From Ochotona curzoniae (taxonomy: Eukaryota; Chordata; Mammalia; Lagomorpha; Ochotonidae), in NCBI RefSeq assembly GCF_017591425.1, contig NW_024466459.1:6634001-6698000 (forward strand): 64,000 nt of DNA, given 5' to 3'. Shown piece by piece: positions 54,067 to 64,000 of the stretch. The translations under genes and the position numbers were made by a program. Below the pieces are notes generated by a model. The model had not been told where the DNA came from and did not search any database. It saw nothing but the letters and a program-made list of their open reading frames with translations. Each line of letters starts with the position of its first letter. Position 1 is the first letter of the stretch.

Positions 54067-55389
54067 ATAGAAAAACCACACTTCTCTAGTTGAGATTCTA
54101 CATTGGTAAAAGCCACTCAAAATCAACTACGTGGGAAATGTGCTCCCATGTACCCAGCCCATTCCTGTACTGCTTGCTTAGAGATTGAATCTGATCCTAT
54201 ATTTGTTTGCATATTTGCTCTGAAGAACCAAAGGCCTAAGGTCTAGGAACTCAGAGAAGTTCCGACCGACACCTTCTGGGGCCGTCACCCGCCCCTGCCT
54301 CCCATCCCCCTTACACACACGCACGCACCCACCGGTCCAGGAGCTGTAGCCGCTCCTTTGATATGTAACCTGTGCTTCCAGTCAGCTCTCAGAGCTAAAG
54401 AAAACAGCCCTTTCAGAACCGGGTGTGCCCCCTGCCCAGGCTGCCCTTAACGTGCAGCACGCCTCTGCCACACCAGTGCCGCGCTCGGAGTCCCGTGTCA
54501 CAGGGGGAGTGGGGGGTAGCCAGCAGGGGTTCTTTCTTCTTGGGGTTTGATACATCCTGCCTTCCGCTGCTCCTTGCAGTCAACCTCTCAGGGAAGGGGG
54601 GAAGCGGGCAGGAGGGAGCACGGGAGGCTTCCGGAAGCCTCTTTCCTCCCCTGCCTTCACGGGTTGCTCCATAATGACCCTGGACATTCACCTGCCCCCG
54701 CTGAAGGAATTGGTTACTCTCCTGGAGCCCTCCCGGGCATCAGTGCCTGCTCACTTCCTTCTCTTCCTGCCCTCAAACCTCCAGCCCTCCAGCCTCCTGT
54801 GGCTTCACAGCCGAGGCCCCCAGCTCAGGAAGAACGAGGCAGAGGTCGGCTGGTAAGCATTCCCCCTTTGCTTTACAAACCCCACAACCCCAGATGCACA
54901 GACAGCTCATGCAGCGGTTTTCCTGGTATGTTTTTGTGTGAATTCTGAAGCATGGTCATGGTTTCAAAGGTAACATATAGTTTATTCTTCTTTCTGCCAA
55001 TAAATAATATTCAGGGTGCTGGAGGAAACACAGTCTTAATTTAGGTTTTTAAGTAGCTCAGAATTGGTTTATTTTGCATACACTTGCTCTCTGCCTCCCC
55101 CTCAGGTCAGACAGTAACGTGAACCCCAAATCTAGGGTTTCTGCCGTTTAGTGGGGGACCCACTCACTGACTCACCCACCCATCTGGAACGACAGTGTGG
55201 TTTATTTTGTCAGTATTAAGTGAGCCAGGTCCTTTTCGCTTTACCAGCCTCCGTAGCCTTTAAGAAAAATGCCAATCAGTCTAAATGTTTTAAGCCAACA
55301 ACATGTATGCCCCTTGTATGCGGTCTGTGGCTGAGTGAGACCCCAAGCGAAGGCTTTGGTGTTAAGAAAAAAGTTTTGTTTGTCTCTTC
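54067..55389. other. GC-richer then AT-richer single-copy DNA
   Basis: The 54.28-54.90 kb part is GC-rich with overlapping frames on both strands and a 'GGTAAGC' word at 54853, but I see no domain or matching acceptor. Remaining interval has no feature. Confidence 0.45.
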
Positions 55390-55800
55390 TCTTTGAATTC
55401 TCCTGTTAGAAGATCTTCGCAGCTGCAAGGCAGGTGCATATCCATAGTAGCAGGGGGAGGTATATTAGAGTACTTGTGGTACTTAAGATTTTCACGGCAT
55501 CAGCCCCTCCCTTCATTGCCAATTAATTTTGCTCTGTTTCGGGGTCACAGATCATACCCCCAATCCCAGCCAGTTGTCTCACCAATGTGTGTCATAAGGA
55601 GCCTGGGACAAGAAAATATAGAAGGCCCATCACAACCTTTGCTTCCATTGGAGCAAATCAGCTCAAAGGGCAGATCCAGTGAAGAGCAGAACACGATTAG
55701 ATGCAGGCATAATTGCACTCATGAAATTAGCATAGGTCTCGCAGCCAGGGGCTAATCTAAGCCAGACCTCAAAATATAACAGGCTGTGAGTGCATCCCAA
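55390..55800. promoter_or_regulatory. Candidate conserved non-coding element
   Basis: Repeat-free block with 'GTACTTAAG' (NKX-type) near 55481, 'CCAATTAATTTTG' near 55520 and 'GCATAATTGCACTCATGAAA' near 55706. Motif and texture evidence only. Confidence 0.25.
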
Positions 55801-55947
55801 TTCAAATGAAACCCAAAAAAATCACTTCTGACTCCCAAACATTTAATTTTAACATGCCAAGTGTCCATGCTGAGCTACATGGAATAACCAAGAAAGGTGA
55901 GATTTGGGTCAATAATCCTTGCAAAGCTAAAAGGATTCTGTCTGTTT

Positions 55948-56125
55948 TTAAAGATGTATTCATTCATTTGAAAGAGTTACGAAGCCTCTGGTTTACTCTC
56001 CAATTGGTCACAATCACCAGGGCTGGGTCAAGACCAAGTCCCTGGAGCCCCAACAAGTCCTTGGGCATGCGTGCAGGAGCCCAAGGACTTGGCCAAAGGA
56101 TCTCCAGTGTTGTCTAAAGGACCGG
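55948..56125 (-). mobile_element. C-SINE fragment, antisense, 3' half
   Basis: Tail complement 'TTTTAAAGATGTATTCATTC', 'ACCAGGGCTGGGTCAAGACC' near 56018, 'AGCCCAAGGACTTGGCC' near 56079, then loss of similarity before the head. Confidence 0.68.
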
Positions 56126-57462
56126 GTCCTCTTCATGCTCACTTTGATCTGCCCAACAGCAGGGACACTCTCCCCACTCTGCTGCCTGTGTTGGCACTGC
56201 CCAACATCCTGTCATGCAGTCACACCAGGCCTGATGTTTCGTTCAGCCTCCTCGATGACGCATTTACTTACTGCAGCAGCCCTGCCGCCCTCCCCCAGCT
56301 CCCGTGAGCTGCCACGGGACTGAACCCTCGAAGCGCTATGTTTAATTTTTCTTTCCAGCTCTGCCTCACGTCAGTCAGGACCCATACCCTCAGACCGCGC
56401 TCCAACCCTGAGCCTTTAAAACTCCCTTTCAACATGACAGCAGAAATCAAATGCGGCAAGGCCAAAATGAATGTGCTTTCTCCGCGATGGAGCCGGAAAT
56501 GATATTTCCTTCTACAATGAATATGGGTTGGGTTTGCATTCAAAGCTTGAGTGTGCACACCTATTAAAGTCCAATCGCAAAACAATACACCACACGTCCA
56601 GATTTGCTGCTTCTGACGTTTTTAACGGTTTTTCAATCCCATAGCCCTGCACTCACCAATACCTGCTGTCTTTGAACTGGGGACTGGCATTCGTATAGGT
56701 GAAATCTGATGACAGAGGTGCCAAGAATTCATTTTCATGGGCGGATCAAAAGGCTTCTTTTTCCGTTTTCTTTTTGCTTGGGGACTTTGACCTTCATAAA
56801 AAAAAAATGGGCCTTTTCCCGCCTAGGACGTGGTTCCTGCTCCAGCCACATTAGAAGGAGATCCAACCCCCCACTTTTTCAGACTAAGTAGGCTATCAGC
56901 AAGACTGTGGACAACTTTTGATCCTACAGAGAAACTCATTGTAATAGGAATTTTTTTCTGTGTTAATATCATGATTTAATAAAGACAGTTGGCACATAAA
57001 TGAGACTCTCTTAGACCAAGCATTTTTAACAATGAGCGGATTGAAATCAGCCTACAGGGTATATTACTGGAAGTGCCTTTCCTAGCCTTCACAAAACTCT
57101 TTCATCTATTGAGAGCCAAAAGTGTTATTCTTAACTAAAAACCCTCCTGAAATAGGTTTGGAGGAGAAAAAAAAAAAAGTCCTACCTCTGAACCAAATTG
57201 TTCGAAATAAGTTTAGAATTGCTGAGAAACAAAAGGCAGAAGGGGGAAAAAAGAGAGAGAGCCGTGTCTCCAGATCATGAAGTTGTACCTTTGTGTTTGA
57301 TCTGTGCAACAGCATAGCTTGAAAAGCCTGGATCCCATTTCATTTGGACTGAGCATAAATGTAGTGCCTGGAACCCTCCCAAATGAATAAATTCTTTGCT
57401 GATAATTTTTCAGTGAGGAGAGATCAACGGGATAGGGGTGTGAGAAGGATTATGGGCTATGA

Positions 57463-57468
<6 letters not shown>
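56126..57468. other. Unrecognised single-copy DNA
   Basis: Short A-runs (56799, 57168). Frames overlap on both strands near 56.1-56.6 kb with no domain. Confidence 0.45.

Positions 57469-57498
<30 letters not shown>
57469..57498 (+). repeat. (GT)n microsatellite
   Basis: About 15 GT units with a GC interruption just upstream. Confidence 0.95.
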
Positions 57499-58149
57499 AC
57501 AAGTACACCTAGCACAATTGACAGAGCTCTGCACAAAATGCTTTGTCTTCCTTTTCGTTGCATGAGTCATGCTAATTTCTTTCTTGAAAGTCAGAACTAG
57601 ACACACTTCCTCTGAAACATTTGGGACTGCCAGTTCTTATTCACTCCTCCTCAGCCTCACCATTCCATCCCATGGCCGACATTTAAAGGACAGCAACAGG
57701 ACCAACACTCTCTCAGGCCCCACACTAGCTCCACATCTTTTTTCTGTCCCTATAGGCTGGTTTTTCTTCCATGGAGTGTGGACAAAATGATGTCAATATA
57801 TGACCAGGCCAAAAAAAAAAAATCTACACTGCAGATCACTTTTCTTTAATTTCACTCTATGTATTTGCAACTTCTGCACAGATGGAGCAGACGGAAAAGC
57901 TGAAAGACCATGGACCTTGTGCTCAGAACGCAGGCTACCAAGCGAGGAATCGCAGAGGTTGTGTGCAAATGACTCCACCCCAGACTTTGGAAACTCCTGT
58001 AACAAAAAAAAAAAAAAAACAATAGTTCCCCTCTGACTTAATATTTTCATTTAGCTCTGTTGTTAAAGCAAAGATGAAGAAGATGGGGGCAAAAAAAAAA
58101 TCATTAATTCTCCTTCATATTTGACTACTGGAAAAAAAATTCGAGAAAA
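57499..58149. other. Unrecognised DNA with A-runs
   Basis: A-runs at 57811-57822 and 58002-58018. No gene. Confidence 0.5.
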
Positions 58150-58480
58150 AAGAAAAATAAAATTAATCAAGAGGGGACCACGTCTCTCCTCCTTCCTCCT
58201 CCTGTCCCCATCCACAGGCAAAATCTAATAAAGATGATTAAATTACATGTCTTTTCCTCCCATTGAAATCCACTGCATACTATTCAAATATTAGAGCTCA
58301 GGAAATAAGGCAGGACAAGGTCCCTCGTGAAACCTTAGAAGGCAGTGCAGGGGTCTGAGCTGCAGGTCTGCCTGGCTGGGCTGCTCTCATTAAGAAATCG
58401 CCCTGCTGAGCAGAACTTAATCTAAATAAAATACAAAAAGGAATCCAGTGAAAACCATTACCTCCCCTACCCCACTTCCC
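58150..58480. promoter_or_regulatory. Candidate conserved non-coding element
   Basis: Repeat-free block with 'AAATTAATCAAGAGG' near 58160, 'GATGATTAAATTACATG' near 58233, 'CATTAAGAAATCGCC' near 58389 and 'CTTAATCTAAATAAAAT' near 58416. Repeated homeodomain-type ATTA words. No alignment available. Confidence 0.25.
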
Positions 58481-58794
58481 ACACAGCTCTAGCCCAAAGC
58501 CTTCTTTCCCCCATCCTAGGAACTTACTTTCCCACCATGGGACAATTGGTATGCTTTCCGTCCCTTACAACAGTCAAATACAGACAAGGATCCTGAAGAG
58601 GAAGCTGGGTCATGCACCAGCCTCTTGCTGTTTGACCAGACTTTCTGATGGCCACAGGCAAATTTAATCAATGCTGTCTTCGTTTGGAAGGTTTGGGGAA
58701 TGTGGTTTGATCAAGGGCCAATCAGAGACTTGGTCATCTGGCCAAATCATTCCGACTCCACAGCCAACCTCAACCTTTTTGGAGTTGACTGAGT

Positions 58795-58798
<4 letters not shown>
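58481..58798. other. Unrecognised single-copy DNA
   Basis: No supported feature. Confidence 0.5.

Positions 58799-58800
<2 letters not shown>

Positions 58801-58830
<30 letters not shown>
58801..58830 (+). repeat. (CT)15 microsatellite
   Basis: Perfect CT array just left of an antisense C-SINE; orientation is opposite to that SINE's own pyrimidine tract. Confidence 0.95.
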
Positions 58831-58832
<2 letters not shown>

Positions 58833-58847
58833 TTTTTTCCCTTCCAA

Positions 58848-59122
58848 TGTCTATTTCTTTATTTGAAAATGCAGAGAGATTGATTTTTCCATTAATTGAT
58901 TCATTCCCCAGGTGATCACCAAAGTCAGAGATAAACCAGGCTGAAGCCAGGAGCCCAGAACACAATCTGAAACCTTCCTTGGGGATGGCAGAGGCTCAAA
59001 GATGCAGGCCATCTTCAGACGCTTTGCCAAGCACATTTGCAGGGAGGTAGATGGGAAGCAGAGTATCCGGACTTGAAAGTCAATATAAAATGCAGGCGTC
59101 ACAGACGGCGGTGTAACCCGCC
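58848..59122 (-). mobile_element. Old C-SINE, antisense
   Basis: Tail complement 'TCTATTTCTTTATTTGAAAA', 'AAACCAGGCTGAAGCCAGGA' near 58934, 'GCAGGGAGGTAGATGGGAAG' near 59039, head complement 'GGCGGTGTAACCCGCCATGG'. Confidence 0.75.
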
Positions 59123-59783
59123 ATGGCTAAGTTCTTGCCTATTACTCATGTCAGTTGCTTCTGATGGAGTGTCTGTTGGCAAGCAAAGACCAAATCCGTT
59201 TAACTTGATTTCATTCGGTAGCCCTGTACTAGTTAGTCTTTTGTCTTGAACTGAGGCAGCCTCAAATCCCTACCCCTTGCAGGTCCTGGCCAGGCCTGTG
59301 ATGAAGGAGCATGATTGTTCAGGCCTGTATTTCTCCACATCCTCTCTGTGCTCTCGTGGACTTCACCGTCAGTCCCCACAAACATGTTCCTCTATAGCAT
59401 CTTTGTAATTCTTAGGTTGTTGAAAATCATGGAAAGAAAGAAACTGGCCTTTTAATTCCTTTCGCTCATAAATTTTTGGAATTGCCCTCATATTTATTCA
59501 TTTTTCTTGCCCCAAAAATGCAATGGTCCTCCAAGAAAGAGTATACAACCTCTGCATTTCAATGCCTGTCACACTCCCCAACACATGACCTTGTCCAAAA
59601 TACCTGATTAACCAATGTCTGTTCACCTGCATTTTGAGTGTCATTGGATTCCTCCCATTTGAATGATATAACAGGAATCTATGCAGAAATAGAACAAAGT
59701 GTGTAACTGAGTAGGGCAGAAGGTTTTAAGTTAGAAAGTGTCTGGATTTGTACCCAGTTCATGACTTTCACACATTCAAAAAT
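59123..59783. other. Unrecognised single-copy DNA
   Basis: No supported feature. Confidence 0.5.
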
Positions 59784-60017
59784 GGGCATTTGGTTAAGAC
59801 AATAGTAAGACACTTACAATCCACACTGCAGAGCCTGGGTTCAAGTCCTGACTCCAGAGTCCTTCTCTTGCGCGCCTGCTATGCAGCAGTGCTGGCTAGA
59901 ATAACTAAGTCCCTGCCGCCCACGTGGGAGACCTGGATTGAGTGCCTTCTGCTAGGTTCAGTCAGGCACAGTCACAACCACTGTAAGGATGTGGGAAGTA
60001 AACCAACCGATGAAGTG

Positions 60018-60057
<40 letters not shown>

Positions 60058-60085
60058 CCTCTGTTTCAAAAACAAAATTCTTGAA
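59784..60085 (+). mobile_element. C-SINE with expanded (CT)n
   Basis: Head 'GGCATTTGGTTAAGACAATA', 'GGGTTCAAGTCCTGACTCCA' near 59838, 'CCACGTGGGAGACCTGGATT' near 59919 and (CT)17 at 60020-60054. Ancestral subtype. Confidence 0.8.
60020..60054 (+). repeat. (TC)17 microsatellite inside a C-SINE
   Basis: Perfect dinucleotide array grown from the SINE's pyrimidine-rich region. Confidence 0.97.
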
Positions 60086-61082
60086 AAGAGTCACATTTCT
60101 GTACAAAAGACTTCCAAGTTGGTACTTGCCACCTAAAGAGGTCTTTGCTTTCATTGTCCCAAACACATTGACTTGCCGCGTGGGAGGTCTACCTAATTAT
60201 TTAGATAATTCCCTCCTCTCTTTTCTCCATCTATATTTTACAGGGGTGATGAGAAGGATGGAAATAAAAAGAACTGTAATAAGGTTTTTTTTTAAAGAAA
60301 GAGCAAGAAAAATGAGAGGAGAGAAAAAAGAAGCGCCAAGACAAAAAGAGGCCAGAAAAAGTTCAAGAGGAATGATTCCAAAACAAAAGTCTGATTTTTC
60401 CCGTCTCTAGTCATAAACATTTTGACAAGGAGCTTCGCATTTATCAAAAAGGAAATTAAAAAAGAAAGAGCAGAATCTGTGTTTCAAAGGACCCAGCACT
60501 TTGGGAATTCAATGACCTGGTTCTGTGTGAGGTTGCGACACAGACAGTGCCTCTCTCGGCTGACTTTCATAGCATTGGGTTCTTTGATTCAACAACACAA
60601 GCCACACCACTCTCAGAGGACAGGAATAAAGAACAGAAGATGTGGGGAAACGGGCTGCAAACTGTGCTTGGAAGACATGTTCGTGTCGGTGTGGATGCTC
60701 ATTAACTTACCGGTTGCTTATCTCAGCAGTTAAGTCAACATTTTATTGATTTTTTAGACGTTACATGATATCTTCTCCCCTTGCTTCAGCCAACAGCTGC
60801 CAGCCAACATCACCCCATAAAAGGATGGGCAATGGCTGGCTTGAGCATGGGATAATTTCCATGCTTACACAGGATGGAACCAATCCCCAGTCGCTGAACG
60901 AATCTAAATGTTCCAAGTGATCGTAGGAGGGATAAAGTTATCTCAAGGAAGAAACCTGACAGTGTTTGAAGGACCAGACAGTCGGAGCTTGCTCCTTTAC
61001 ACCTAAATGCCATCACCTAGCAAGTAGAGACAGTGACTCTGTGCCTTACAGGGTCATTTGTAGGTTAAACGTGTGACGTGGG
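60086..61082. other. Unrecognised single-copy DNA
   Basis: A 220-codon plus frame (59748-60410) spans the C-SINE and its CT array and is not a gene. A lysine/arginine-rich patch near 60.3 kb reflects purine-rich DNA. Confidence 0.45.
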
Positions 61083-61388
61083 TACATTTGGCATAGTGGT
61101 TAACTCACCTCTTGGGATGCCTGCACCTTGTCACAATGCCTAGGTTTGAGTCCTAATTCTGTTTCCAGTTCCAGCTTCCTGCTGATGAATACTCAGGGAA
61201 GAACCGGGTCCCTTCTACCCATGAGAGACCTCAGTTAAGTTCAAAGCTCCTGGATTTGCTCTGTTCCAGTCCTGGATGTTGTAGGTATTAAATAACTGAA
61301 CCAGCAGATACAAGTTATTTCTGTTTCTCTCCCTTTCTCTCCCCCTGTCATCTTTCTGAAATAAATGGATTTTTAAAAATATACTTAA
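61083..61388 (+). mobile_element. C-SINE, ancestral subtype
   Basis: Head 'CATTTGGCATAGTGGTTAAC', B-box area 'AGGTTTGAGTCCTAATTCTG', tail 'TCTGAAATAAATGGATTTTT'. Confidence 0.78.
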
Positions 61389-61446
61389 AAGTCTCAGACT
61401 ACTGCAGGGCTATTCAATCACAACACTACTGAAAAAATTATTTAAT

Positions 61447-61762
61447 CAGGGACCCAGTACAATAGCCTAGAGGCTAAAGTCCTCACCTTGCACACACTGG
61501 GGTCCTGTATGAGCACTAGTCCAAGTCCCCGTGGTCCCTGTTCCCAGCCAGATCCCTGCTTACAGCCTAGGAAAACAGTCAAGAACGACCCAAGGCCTTG
61601 AGACCCCGCATTTGCATGGGAGACCCAGAAGAGGCTCTTGGCTCCTAGTTTCAGATTGGCTCAACTCCACATTGCAGCCACTTGGGGAGTGAAGTCAACA
61701 GATGGCAAATCTTCCTCTCTGTCTCCCCTTCTCTCTGTATGTCTGACTTTCCAATAGAAAGT
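61447..61762 (+). mobile_element. C-SINE, pika-type subtype
   Basis: Head 'GGGACCCAGTACAATAGCCT' near 61449, body 'GAACGACCCAAGGCCTTGAG', tail ends 'CTTTCCAATAGAAAG' without a long A-tail. Same orientation as the copy 60 bases upstream. Confidence 0.88.
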
Positions 61763-63039
61763 CCCACATGGTGCACAATGTTTTGCAGCATTCCCCAGCT
61801 CATCACCAGCCCCGTCATCATCACCACTGGAAACATCTTCACACATTTCTGAGTGTGCCCTGTGGGATCGGATCACCCCTGCTGGAGAACCACCACGCTG
61901 GTGTTTAACATACAGGAATGGTCCCACCGAAGGTAGTCATTATTACTAGCCTCGTCAAAACACTGGCAATAGCAGCATCGCCTTGCTATGCAGGTGGTTT
62001 TTCTCTCTCGCAGAACCCCATAGATAGATACTGTGCTTCTGCATCCTTCCAAAGCAAGGGTTGAAAGAGGGCAGGGTCATAAATCTGGCCATGGTTAAGC
62101 TGTCTCGGAATGCTCTGTCCATTGGTGGATGCATTGCACCTTGTTCTGCTGTGAGGAACAAGCCTCCTGGTTTAGAAGATGCTACACAGTCTGCCTCTGG
62201 CATCGATCCCTCGGCCGTAGGAAGCCCATGACAGAGCTGGCTCTGGAAATTGGTCTCAGAGGTCTCCAGGCTTCCGTCAACCTCATCTGGAGAAAGAAAG
62301 AAAGAAAAAAAAGTCATGAGGAAGGTGAATTTTTTTTTCAGTAGAAGTGACTCCCTTTGCTGCTTTCATGACTTGGTGCTTGTTTGGGGGTTACAAGGAT
62401 GCTTTTGGCCCAAACAGTGCCTACCTATTCTTGCTTTCAGTGTTTCTGACACCATGCTGTTCCAGAGGTGCAGATGTGTCCATGGGAGGAGTGGCATAAA
62501 GTGAGCAAACTAAGAGGTGAACAAAGGGAAGTGAGTGGAGTGCTGAAGTCCTCACACTTGTAAAAATGAACGAAGGTTAGTGGGAGGGCCCATCTAACCA
62601 TTGACAATGCTGGTGTCTCCTGTCTTTAGATGCGCTAAAACACTGTTTCTACAGGTGTCTGCAGAATCCTATATTGGTCCTGCTCCCCCCATGATAGCAC
62701 CTTTTCCCTCTTAAAAATCAGTGCAGTACATTTGCAAGGGTGTGGTACCCAAATGTTGATGGCGAGAGAGTATAAAACCTTTGAAACTGCCGAGTGGATG
62801 CCACAGAGTCTAACTACATAAAATATACGGTGTGATTAGCCCTCCCCTTGCTTCTCAATAGGCTACTTTTCATATCATCCCAAGATTCCAAAAGGAGCTC
62901 TCTCTTTCCCTCTGCCTTCTGGCTCTCTACCAAGAGAAATAGACTGAACTATTGAACTTCTACAGGACACCATGGCCCATGCAAGAGCTGACACTGGAGT
63001 CATTCCTCACAAGGATCACAATCCTAGCATCTCCTGGAC
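61763..63039. other. Unrecognised single-copy DNA
   Basis: A GAAA-rich stretch near 62291-62311. 'GAGTATAAAACC' near 62769 is TATA-like but unconnected to any exon. No gene. Confidence 0.45.
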
Positions 63040-63240
63040 CTGGATTCCAGTCCTGGCTTTACCACCAACAGATTGGGAGAATTCAGATGCATCACTGAAA
63101 CCTGACAGCCTCAGATTCTGCCTCCGAAATGGGGAAACAAGAAAGTGCCCATGCAGACACCGTTAGAAGAAACGAGGTTACGCGTGGCCGTGAATTGCAC
63201 TCACGTAGCAGGGTGCCGGGCACACGGAAAGGGCTCCAGA
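63040..63240 (+). repeat. MIR, fairly complete
   Basis: 'ACCTGGATTCCAGTCCTGGC' near 63038, 'CAGCCTCAGATTCTGCCTCC' near 63107, 'GAAATGGGGAAACAAGAAAG' near 63127 and 'AGGGTGCCGGGCACACGGAA' near 63210 follow MIR order. Confidence 0.65.
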
Positions 63241-63449
63241 ACCAAGGGCTGATGGAATTAAGAGGAAGCATGCTGAGGGTCAGACAGTCTGGTCTGAGCC
63301 CACACCTCAATCCCAAACATTGCCTGCTCGTGGCAGCAGTGCCCAGACTGGCCTGGCTGCTTTAGATCCTGTTTCCTAGGCCTCTCTCCTCAAGATTATG
63401 ATTCAGTTGCTGTGGGGTGAGAAGCAAAGATGATATTTTTAAAAAAAAG
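63241..63449. other. Unrecognised spacer
   Basis: Nothing supported. Confidence 0.5.
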
Positions 63450-63722
63450 AAATCTTTGAAAATCATTTATTTGAGAGGCAAAACAACAGAGTAAAGGATC
63501 TTGGAGAGAGAAAGAACTTCTCACAGTTGATTTCTAATGTGTCTACGACAGCCCCAAGCCAGGACCAAAACCTTGAGTTGGCAACAGAGTCTTGATCTAA
63601 CAGGTGAGCGGCAAGTTCTCCATCACCTGAACCTCCACCACTGCCCCCCAGGGTCTGAATGAGCAGGAAGTTGGGGTATGGGATGCAATGGTCTTAACCC
63701 CCTGGCCTACGGTCCACCCCAA
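63450..63722 (-). mobile_element. Old C-SINE, antisense
   Basis: Tail complement 'AAATCATTTATTTGAGAGGC', 'CAGCCCCAAGCCAGGACC' near 63550, head complement ending 'CCTGGCCTACGGTCCACCCC'. Confidence 0.7.
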
Positions 63723-63845
63723 AGACGCTGCACTTTCAGAAAGTCCCACAGGTCTGTGTTTCTGAAGTTAGTGCAAGCTAGGAAAACAAGTCTTCATGCT
63801 GTCTGCTTCTGCTACTGCCAGACCCAGAACAAAAACCAGGAGGCC

Positions 63846-64000
63846 ATGCATTTAAAAATATAAATATATATTGATCGTGGCAAAATTAATCACAAATTGA
63901 CAAATGACCATTATATATAGTCATATATGTATAACTATATATCTAAATATAAATGTCATATATTTACCATACATATGAATACAACTATACATAAATGTCA
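63846..64000. repeat. AT-rich low-complexity tract reaching the window end
   Basis: TATAT-rich alternating sequence, with related 'CATATATG' words. It continues past the window, so its extent is unknown. Confidence 0.85.

Noticed and set aside
54674..54856. Plus frame followed by a GGTAAGC word as a possible exon
   Set aside because: No matching acceptor or domain, and GC-rich DNA makes such frames common.
59748..60410. 220-codon plus-strand frame with serine/leucine repeat
   Set aside because: It runs through a C-SINE and its CT microsatellite, whose dinucleotide repeat has no stops.

Overview
The window looks like non-coding nuclear DNA of a lagomorph, most likely a pika (Ochotona). The main reason is the roughly 36 copies of the tRNA-derived lagomorph C-SINE scattered over both strands. 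Two are very young and carry the variant body I associate with pikas rather than rabbits (from memory: the rabbit form reads 'AAGTCCTTGGGCCC' where this one reads 'AAAGCTTTGGGACC'). Ancient mammalian repeats (L2, MIR, a mariner-type element, L1) lie underneath. I found no host protein-coding gene, rRNA or tRNA gene, no operon-like packing and no bacterial or phage signature. The longest open frames run through SINE antisense strands or begin at TTG, so I do not call them genes.

Layout. 1-8.8 kb: old C-SINEs, L2/MIR debris and a GC-richer single-copy block (about 3.6-4.9 kb) with an isolated TATA-like box. 8.8-16 kb: mostly single-copy, with two blocks that look like candidate conserved non-coding elements and a 21-bp minisatellite. 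16-32 kb: L2 remnants, many C-SINEs, and a C-SINE at about 29 kb split by a 655-bp solo LTR with a clean 4-bp target duplication. 32.8-34.2 kb: AT-rich low-complexity DNA, then a mariner-like element invaded by two C-SINEs of different age. 34-43 kb: single-copy DNA with microsatellites, a candidate enhancer-like block near 38.5-38.9 kb and a CTCF-like motif at 39.5 kb. 43.6-47.9 kb: a decayed L1 on the minus strand (5' UTR, ORF1, endonuclease, reverse transcriptase) carrying two C-SINE insertions. 48-64 kb: further candidate regulatory blocks (homeodomain-type TAATTA cluster at 48.4-48.6 kb), more C-SINEs, and an AT-rich end.

The genes that can be described are dead parts of transposons: L1 ORF1 and ORF2 fragments, the latter with a damaged reverse-transcriptase active site. 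L1 machinery elsewhere in the genome is the presumed source of C-SINE mobility, and the A-tails and target-site duplications of the C-SINEs fit this. The nesting gives a relative history: L2/MIR and mariner-like element first, then L1, then older C-SINEs, then the LTR and the youngest C-SINEs. I see no convincing previously undescribed biological system. The best leads are the young C-SINE pair, the nested solo LTR and the clustered homeodomain motifs. All repeat boundaries were set by eye and may be off by tens of bases.
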